Shown here piece by piece: positions 47,956-51,828 of a stretch of DNA of 51,828 bases (its first letter is position 1; the number at the start of each line of letters is the position of its first letter). The stretch is from a virus. The DNA lies in IMG/VR virus record IMGVR_UViG_3300031578_000049, positions 1 through 51,828 of that record. One strand, given 5' to 3'. The notes under the pieces are model-generated. The model had not been told where the DNA came from. It worked only from the letters and a program-made list of their open reading frames with translations, and did not search any database. Position numbers and translations under genes: made by a program.

Positions 47956-48459
47956 TTAGGCCGCGAGGATTTCCTTAATCTTCTTCGCCTGTGCTACGGT
48001 GAATTCCCATCGTGCTTTTTGGTCGTGGCTCTTAACGCCTTCAGCTCGCAGCTTACGACGCGCCATCTTCGGGTCAATCTTCAGTTCCTGACAGATCTTC
48101 TTCAGTGGTAGCAGGTTTGATTCCTTCTTCACCGCGACCTTCTTAGCGGCGCCTTTCTTCGATACGACTTTCTTTGCAACTTTCTTTGAGACTTTCTTCG
48201 TTGCCGTTTTCTTCGATACTGATTTGTTAGTAGCCATTTCACGTACTCCATTTTCTTCGTTGAGTTTTGCGGCTTTCGCCTTTCTGAACTTTCGTGCAGA
48301 TCGACTTAAGGCGCGTTTGGTTTCCGCATCCGGTTTCCAAGCCCACCCCACTGATAGAACGCCTTGACGACTCGCCACCTTCTCACCTGCTTTCTGATGG
48401 TGAGTCGGTATCGGGTTGGCTGAACAGTAGTCAGCGATTGAAGCGTACTTGCGTGGCAT
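47956..48459 (-). CDS. Histone-H1-like lysine-rich protein with ARxxLR domain (paralogue B)
   Basis: 167 aa from the ATG at 48459 (GGAGG eight bases upstream). An N-terminal basic part (ending KFRKAKAAKLNEEN) is followed by a Lys/Val/Ser/Thr tail (KKVSKKVAKKVVSKKGAAKK) and a C-terminal domain (LKKICQELKIDPKMARRKLR, then ARWEFTVAQAKKIKEIL) like that of paralogue A. An internal ATG at 48237 with GGAG upstream would yield a 93-aa form with the tail and domain only, similar in size to paralogue A. Likely a DNA- or RNA-binding protein. Confidence 0.68.
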   Translation of the reverse strand: MPRKYASIADYCSANPIPTHHQKAGEKVASRQGVLSVGWAWKPDAETKRALSRSARKFRKAKAAKLNEENGVREMATNKSVSKKTATKKVSKKVAKKVVSKKGAAKKVAVKKESNLLPLKKICQELKIDPKMARRKLRAEGVKSHDQKARWEFTVAQAKKIKEILAA

Positions 48460-48480
48460 GGTCAATTCCTCCGGGTTTGG

Positions 48481-48589
48481 TACCCCTATTATAGAAGACT
48501 AAATCAAGTAATGAAATGTGCTTTATAATCAATGAGTTGTGGTTGGCATTATGTGAAATGACTCTTCAAGTGTGACTCGGGTAAAGTGG
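48481..48589 (-). promoter_or_regulatory. Probable early promoter region
   Basis: Intergenic gap of 130 bases upstream of paralogue B. On the minus strand a perfect TATAAT lies at 48493-48488 with the transcript start expected near 48481, about 20 bases before the start codon. The -35 region is weak (TTTCAT at 17 bases). A plus-strand TATAAT at 48524-48529 has no matching gene and may be incidental. I see no coding sequence here. Confidence 0.5.
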
Positions 48590-48868
48590 TCAAGTTTTGA
48601 TCACCGCCTCCTCAACCGGAATGTCACGCCACTGTGTGAGAGACGGATTGTAAATCTCGTGTGGCTGTCCGCTCTGATTCATAACGTGTGTCTCCCACAT
48701 CTGCTGCAGAATGCGCGTCACCTCGGACTTAGCATGGTGTGGATCAATGAACGTCTCCTCTTCTCGCTCAACAAAGCGGAGCAACACAGTCGGTATCCAC
48801 GCCAGGCCGACATACTCAACGTCTTTCACCACGTCACTGTAGTCGGGAATGGGATTCTCAACGCTCAT
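48590..48868 (-). CDS. Small hypothetical protein
   Basis: 92 aa with AAGGAG leader; overlaps the gene upstream by 11 bases. Acidic with SDVVKDVEYVGLAWIPTVLL, FVEREEETFIDPHHAKSEVT and an IYNPSLTQWRDIPVEEA end. No recognised domain. Confidence 0.52.
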   Translation of the reverse strand: MSVENPIPDYSDVVKDVEYVGLAWIPTVLLRFVEREEETFIDPHHAKSEVTRILQQMWETHVMNQSGQPHEIYNPSLTQWRDIPVEEAVIKT

Positions 48869-49055
48869 TGACTAGCTCCTTGATCGACTTAATCTTCTCC
48901 TCGTAGTTGAGCGCGTTGTTGTTGAGAATGTCATCGAGCTTATGACCGTCTTGCCGGTTCATCCATCCATCGACTTTGCCGTGGATCTTGACGTGCATGC
49001 GATCAGTTGCATGATCCCTGGAGGTGTCCACTGTTATCTTATCTTGTGCTTTCAC
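48858..49055 (-). CDS. Small hypothetical protein
   Basis: 65 aa from a GTG that overlaps the previous stop (GTGA), with GGAG upstream. Charged, with RDHATDRMHVKIHGKVDGWM and a helical end. Unknown function. Confidence 0.5.
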   Translation of the reverse strand: MKAQDKITVDTSRDHATDRMHVKIHGKVDGWMNRQDGHKLDDILNNNALNYEEKIKSIKELVNER

Positions 49056-49480
49056 TTTCGATCTCCTTCAATAAGTTGATGCAATTTTCTGAGCTCGGCC
49101 TGGAGATATCCCTCTGGTGCAGTCTCCGCAATGAACCACAGCCCTTCGTCTTCAGCCTGTTCATCGACTAATTTCTGTATGGCAGTGAGTCCGTACTCCT
49201 CTCTTAGTTGTTGGCGAAATGTGGTGAGGCACCAGGCGACAAACTCCATTGCTGATTTCGCCTTCTGTCCTTCGAAGCGCCACTCTTTCCTATCTTTATC
49301 GAACCAGAACTTGCCGATCTCTCCACTCTCATCGTTGAAGACGTATTGGATGGGTTCTGGCGTGAAATACAGTGACCCAAACACATCGTTGTCGTCTGGT
49401 CCTGAGACGTTGGGTTCATCCTGGTGCCGTTGAAAGAACTCATTCTCCCGCTGATTGCTCTCTCCTATATCATTTGCCAT
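49052..49480 (-). CDS. Hypothetical protein
   Basis: 142 aa from the ATG at 49480 (AAAGGAG upstream); a start 11 codons earlier lies within the gene before. Beta-rich middle (SLYFTPEPIQYVFNDESGEI, GKFWFDKDRKEWRFEG) then helices (SAMEFVAWCLTTFRQQLREE). Acidic. No family recognised. Confidence 0.52.
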   Translation of the reverse strand: MANDIGESNQRENEFFQRHQDEPNVSGPDDNDVFGSLYFTPEPIQYVFNDESGEIGKFWFDKDRKEWRFEGQKAKSAMEFVAWCLTTFRQQLREEYGLTAIQKLVDEQAEDEGLWFIAETAPEGYLQAELRKLHQLIEGDRK

Positions 49481-49646
49481 GACTCTTAATCTCCTTTGTA
49501 ACGGCATTGCCACATGCGTGCCATCCCTGGCTATAGGCCATCTTCTTCTCTTCCTGGAGACGCTTCACGACCAGCCGCAGAGCTTTCACTTCGTTTCTGC
49601 ATTCCTGGTGACTCATCTTGTCGGGGTTCCTATGATCTTCGTTCAT
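49470..49646 (-). CDS. Short basic protein (58 aa)
   Basis: ATG at 49646 overlaps the previous TGA (ATGA). Reads MNEDHRNPDKMSHQECRNEV, then a Lys/Leu/Arg helix and GWHACGNAVTKEIKS. Its last codons contain the ribosome binding site of the gene at 49480. Tight coupling on both sides supports it. Confidence 0.5.
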   Translation of the reverse strand: MNEDHRNPDKMSHQECRNEVKALRLVVKRLQEEKKMAYSQGWHACGNAVTKEIKSHGK

Positions 49647-49972
49647 TGAACCACCTTGGCCTCGAACTTGCCCTTAAGATAGACGTGAAAGATCTGCACG
49701 CCAGCACTCAGCGTCTCATACCAGTTCCAACTGCCTGCGGGTATCGTTCCTCCTGGCGCCACCACAGCGAACTCGATGTCACGGAATCGCACCTTAGTTC
49801 CTTCAGGATGGCTCCACACTTCGCAAAACAGAATGAAGTTACCCTGAGGATCAATCCTCATGCACAGCGGAGTCGCTGCTTCGGGTATCTTCACGCCCAC
49901 CCTGATAGGTTCTCCCTTCGCGATCACGCCCTCTTGCTGCAGGTTATACCCTGCGACCATTCTCTGCTTCAT
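49643..49972 (-). CDS. Hypothetical beta-rich protein
   Basis: 109 aa with GGGAG leader. Beta-rich (CMRIDPQGNFILFCEVWSHP, VRFRDIEFAVVAPGGTIPAG) with a Trp-containing end. No domain recognised. Confidence 0.5.
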   Translation of the reverse strand: MKQRMVAGYNLQQEGVIAKGEPIRVGVKIPEAATPLCMRIDPQGNFILFCEVWSHPEGTKVRFRDIEFAVVAPGGTIPAGSWNWYETLSAGVQIFHVYLKGKFEAKVVQ

Positions 49973-49975
49973 GTG

Positions 49976-50278
49976 CTACTCCCAATAAAGATCTTCGAAT
50001 ATAACAGCATTGCCCAGGATAGGCGAACGGGGAAACTCTCCACGCTGCGTGATACTAGCCGCTCCATAGGCAATCGTAGCTCGCCAATTAAAAGGTAGCT
50101 GACGGATCAACCCCTCTTCGTTGACGATCATCTGCATCTTCTTGTCCTTGAAAAGGATGTGCACCACTTCGACAAAGCCATCCACATATTTCTGCATGTC
50201 TTCGAGGGATGGTGCGACAGTCGCCTTCTCGGTGATGATAGGTCCGGTGGCTGGGATGTAGTGAATGATGCCGGTCAC
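49976..50278 (-). CDS. DUF3846-like protein
   Basis: 100 aa from a GTG at 50278, backed by AGGAGG eight bases upstream; the longer in-frame start is unsupported. LEDMQKYVDGFVEVVHILF, then MIVNEEGLIRQLPFNWRATI and GNAVIFED match the DUF3846 shape (helix, then VNEEG-x(4)-LPxNxxAT). This family is common in phages and plasmids; function unknown. GTGA overlap with the microprotein gene. Confidence 0.65.
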   Translation of the reverse strand: MTGIIHYIPATGPIITEKATVAPSLEDMQKYVDGFVEVVHILFKDKKMQMIVNEEGLIRQLPFNWRATIAYGAASITQRGEFPRSPILGNAVIFEDLYWE

Positions 50279-50406
50279 AGTTCGTCCCTCCTCTCGAATA
50301 GGTCCTCTAGATCTAGAAGACGTTCCCACAGATCCCTGGTCTGGTTCATCTGGCCGAAGACGAGAGCTATTAGTATGACTATGATTATCCATTGAAAGAT
50401 CTCCAT
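50275..50406 (-). CDS. 43-residue membrane microprotein
   Basis: ATG at 50406 with AAAGGAGAATAACA upstream. Residues 4-18 are hydrophobic (FQWIIIVILIALVFG), then a charged amphipathic helix (LWERLLDLEDLFERRDE). Stop overlaps the next GTG (GTGA). Probably a small single-pass membrane protein; function unknown. Confidence 0.6.
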   Translation of the reverse strand: MEIFQWIIIVILIALVFGQMNQTRDLWERLLDLEDLFERRDEL

Positions 50407-50408
50407 TG

Positions 50409-50621
50409 TTATTCTCCTTTAGGTTTTTCTATTGTAGTGTCCGCTACCGCATGATGCACCACATCCAAAGAGGTCTCGATAGTCCGGATGTAATTGAGAA
50501 CTTGGATCTTGTGCTCAATCGACATTTGAGTCTTTGGCTGCTTCACATTAAAGCCGAGGGACTTGAGATGTCCTTCGATCTTTCGCTGTATGACTGTGGC
50601 GTATTCGTAGGATCTGCTCAT
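50409..50621 (-). CDS. Small helical hypothetical protein
   Basis: 70 aa from the ATG at 50621 (GGAGGAGAT, ATGA overlap with the upstream gene). Charged helices (ATVIQRKIEGHLKSLGFNVK and VLNYIRTIETSLDVVHHA). Unknown function. Confidence 0.5.
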   Translation of the reverse strand: MSRSYEYATVIQRKIEGHLKSLGFNVKQPKTQMSIEHKIQVLNYIRTIETSLDVVHHAVADTTIEKPKGE

Positions 50622-50809
50622 ATCTCCTCCACTTTGAATTGTGCCTTGTCGGCTTTGTTGTAGGCATAATCTTCTGCCCACTCCCTGGCTGTGATTGTCG
50701 TGTCCGTCTCTTCGATGTAGCTGTCTTCGAAGTCTTTGTACTCAACGGTGTATTCATTGTAACCCTCTGGAGGATCCACGCTGTCAATGGTGATCCTGAA
50801 CCGGGTCAT
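50618..50809 (-). CDS. Small acidic hypothetical protein
   Basis: 63 aa from the ATG at 50809, overlapping the previous TGA (ATGA) with GGGAG upstream. Two beta strands at the start (RFRITIDSVDPPEGYNEYTV) then an acidic helix. No family recognised. Confidence 0.5.
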   Translation of the reverse strand: MTRFRITIDSVDPPEGYNEYTVEYKDFEDSYIEETDTTITAREWAEDYAYNKADKAQFKVEEI

Positions 50810-51171
50810 TTGATCAACTCCCATTCGATCTTCCGCTTGGTAGCCCGCTTGATCATGTCAGCAGTTCCCACGCTGTTCTTTAAGTCTTCGTGAAACGCCA
50901 AGATGCGATCAGGCTTAAAGTCGTTCAGCATAAACTCGTTGCGGTCGATACCTGCTCGCTTTCCCTGGGCTCTCCACTCTTCGTGAGAAACGGGATAGGC
51001 TTTGATGGTATATTCGAGGAGCCTGGCGATCTGGTCAGCCATCATGTCCGCGCCTTTACAGCCGCCATGCGCAATGAACGTACTGACTGGTAGTTGCATC
51101 AACCTCGCGAGCATCTCCCTGGTCTGTCGCTGGCCGGTCCAATTCCGTGACCCGGTAATGAGTACTCTCAT
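50806..51171 (-). CDS. SLOG-family protein (DUF2493, YspA/YpsA-related)
   Basis: 121 aa with GGAGGAACGC leader. MRVLITGSRNWTG is the Rossmann-like glycine turn, FIAHGGCKGADMMADQIARL the conserved HGG-x-GAD helix start, and KRAGIDRNEFML a second conserved block, as in DUF2493/SLOG proteins. These bind nucleotide-derived ligands and appear in phages and in some defence systems. The role here is not known; it sits in the small early gene run and may sense or bind a nucleotide. Confidence 0.78.
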   Translation of the reverse strand: MRVLITGSRNWTGQRQTREMLARLMQLPVSTFIAHGGCKGADMMADQIARLLEYTIKAYPVSHEEWRAQGKRAGIDRNEFMLNDFKPDRILAFHEDLKNSVGTADMIKRATKRKIEWELIK

Positions 51172-51521
51172 TTGCGTTCCTCCAGATAGCCATCCCTGAT
51201 CAACTGATAGATGATCTGAGAGTCGAGATCTTTCTTGGTGCAGTCTTCCCTGAGTTGGACACGAGAGACATTACCGATACCATGCTTCTTCTCCAGTTTC
51301 TCGAAGGTAGTGAGGACCGCTTCTCTCATGCTGCCCTGTTGTGCGCTCTTGCCGGTGAGGCTGAGATTACCACTGCCATTAGCGACTTGCTTTCCCTGTT
51401 GCTTCCAGGACGTTCCACCAGTATCACGGGGTGTGACACAGATCCACGTCTGCTTGGGTAACGCGCTGAGGATGTCATTCAGCTGCTTGAAGCTTACCTC
51501 TTTTATTTGGATGTCAAACAT
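51168..51521 (-). CDS. Hypothetical protein with possible winged-helix end
   Basis: 117 aa, ATGA overlap with the SLOG gene. N-terminal strands (SFKQLNDILSALPKQTWICV), a Gly/Ser-rich middle with SGNLSLTGKSAQQG, and a C-terminal helical part (AVLTTFEKLEKKHG, then DSQIIYQLIRDGYLEERK) resembling a winged-helix recognition region. Family not identified. Confidence 0.5.
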   Translation of the reverse strand: MFDIQIKEVSFKQLNDILSALPKQTWICVTPRDTGGTSWKQQGKQVANGSGNLSLTGKSAQQGSMREAVLTTFEKLEKKHGIGNVSRVQLREDCTKKDLDSQIIYQLIRDGYLEERK

Positions 51522-51724
51522 TATCGTTTCCTCTTCTTAGGTACATTGCGTGGATGGTCGATCATGTGTTCCATCCTGCCATTAAGGCGCTTGAGTTGGG
51601 TTAGTCGCCTGCGCTTGTCGGCCTGGCTTCTGCCCTTCCAATAGCTAAGGCCGGAATAACAAGCCTTACATACGTCTAGGTACAAGAAGTGTGACTCCTC
51701 GTCACAGCCCTTCATTTTGCACAT
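51521..51724 (-). CDS. Small Cys-containing basic protein
   Basis: 67 aa from the ATG at 51724 (GGAG eight bases upstream); a TTG four codons earlier is less likely. CKMKGCDE and VCKACYSG form two Cys pairs, a possible zinc knuckle, followed by a strongly basic tail (GRSQADKRRRLTQLKRLNGR). Probably nucleic-acid binding. Confidence 0.55.
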   Translation of the reverse strand: MCKMKGCDEESHFLYLDVCKACYSGLSYWKGRSQADKRRRLTQLKRLNGRMEHMIDHPRNVPKKRKR

Positions 51725-51828
51725 GTGCTTCTCCAAATGTGAATCACCGAGAAATGGGGTATTCCATGTTTTCTGGCGATGTCTTTCTTATTGGTATTGG
51801 TCTTCAAATCCTTCAGCACTGCTGCTAT
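51712..51828 (-). CDS. C-terminal end of an HTH protein (cut by window edge)
   Basis: Open frame running off the right edge, stop at 51714-51712, overlapping the next gene by 13 bases. The visible 38 residues include NKKDIARKHGIPHFSVIHIW, an HTH-like pattern (IA-x-x-x-G-[IV] turn, then recognition helix). The N-terminus is outside the window. Confidence 0.5.
   Translation of the reverse strand: MAAVLKDLKTNTNKKDIARKHGIPHFSVIHIWRSTCAK

Noticed and set aside
49514-50098. 194-residue plus-strand frame
   Set aside because: It lies opposite a chain of coupled small genes with good ribosome binding sites and shows no domain.
1-51828. tRNA genes, insertion sequences, attachment sites
   Set aside because: None recognised by eye on either strand. 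A covariance-model tRNA scan would be decisive.

Overview
The window is part of the genome of a tailed double-stranded DNA phage with a podovirus-like virion. There is no integrase, repressor, rRNA, recognisable tRNA, transposase or CRISPR array, so it reads as a strictly lytic phage. The virion set (P22 gp4-like and gp10-like tail factors, several large internal or ejection proteins) and the PolA/Sak4/prim-pol replication set resemble environmental (freshwater or marine) podoviruses. The host cannot be told from the sequence. Terminase and portal genes are absent and should lie to the left of position 1; the window begins with a scaffold-like gene just before the capsid genes.

Layout. (1) 1-31900, plus strand: head and tail genes. 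These run from scaffold-like protein, head proteins and major capsid protein (ending in a hairpin terminator at about 3133-3168) to three large fibre-like genes (4806-6806, 9898-13170, 15680-17854), tail adaptor/hub proteins, a probable lysis cassette (13483-14623: DUF5675 protein, two-span membrane protein, lipoprotein) and a block of very large internal virion proteins (19597-30980). Many virion proteins carry a short Gly-Gly peptide motif. (2) 31890-43198, minus strand: recombination and replication (PD-(D/E)XK nuclease, histone-H1-like protein, SNF2 helicase, DUF669 ssDNA-binding protein, Sak4 ATPase, Fe-S Cas4/RecB-type nuclease, UDG-PolA fusion polymerase), then a nucleotide-metabolism cluster (dCMP deaminase, two thymidylate-synthase-superfamily paralogues, MazG-like pyrophosphohydrolase, dNMP kinase). 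(3) 43285-45658, plus strand: a divergently transcribed small HTH protein and a primase-polymerase/helicase. (4) 45726-51828, minus strand: about twenty small early-type genes in overlapping reading frames, mostly of unknown function, with a DUF2786 protein, a SLOG-family protein, a second H1-like protein and several membrane microproteins.

How it fits together. The minus-strand replication block has the parts for primed synthesis plus recombination-dependent replication. The nucleotide cluster has the logic of T4 cytosine modification (dNTP pyrophosphohydrolase, dCMP-specific TS-fold enzyme, dNMP kinase, dCMP deaminase) built from other families. Both TS-fold proteins keep the Cys-x19-Arg-Ser spacing of thymidylate synthase but have Asp where thymidylate synthase has the dUMP-selecting Asn. 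This is the strongest lead in the window: a candidate modified-pyrimidine pathway with a tandem TS-fold pair. Other leads are a Tat-signal-like segment duplicated inside a 1521-residue virion protein, the Gly-Gly motif family, and a set of proteins sharing an ARxxLR-type domain and lysine-rich tails.
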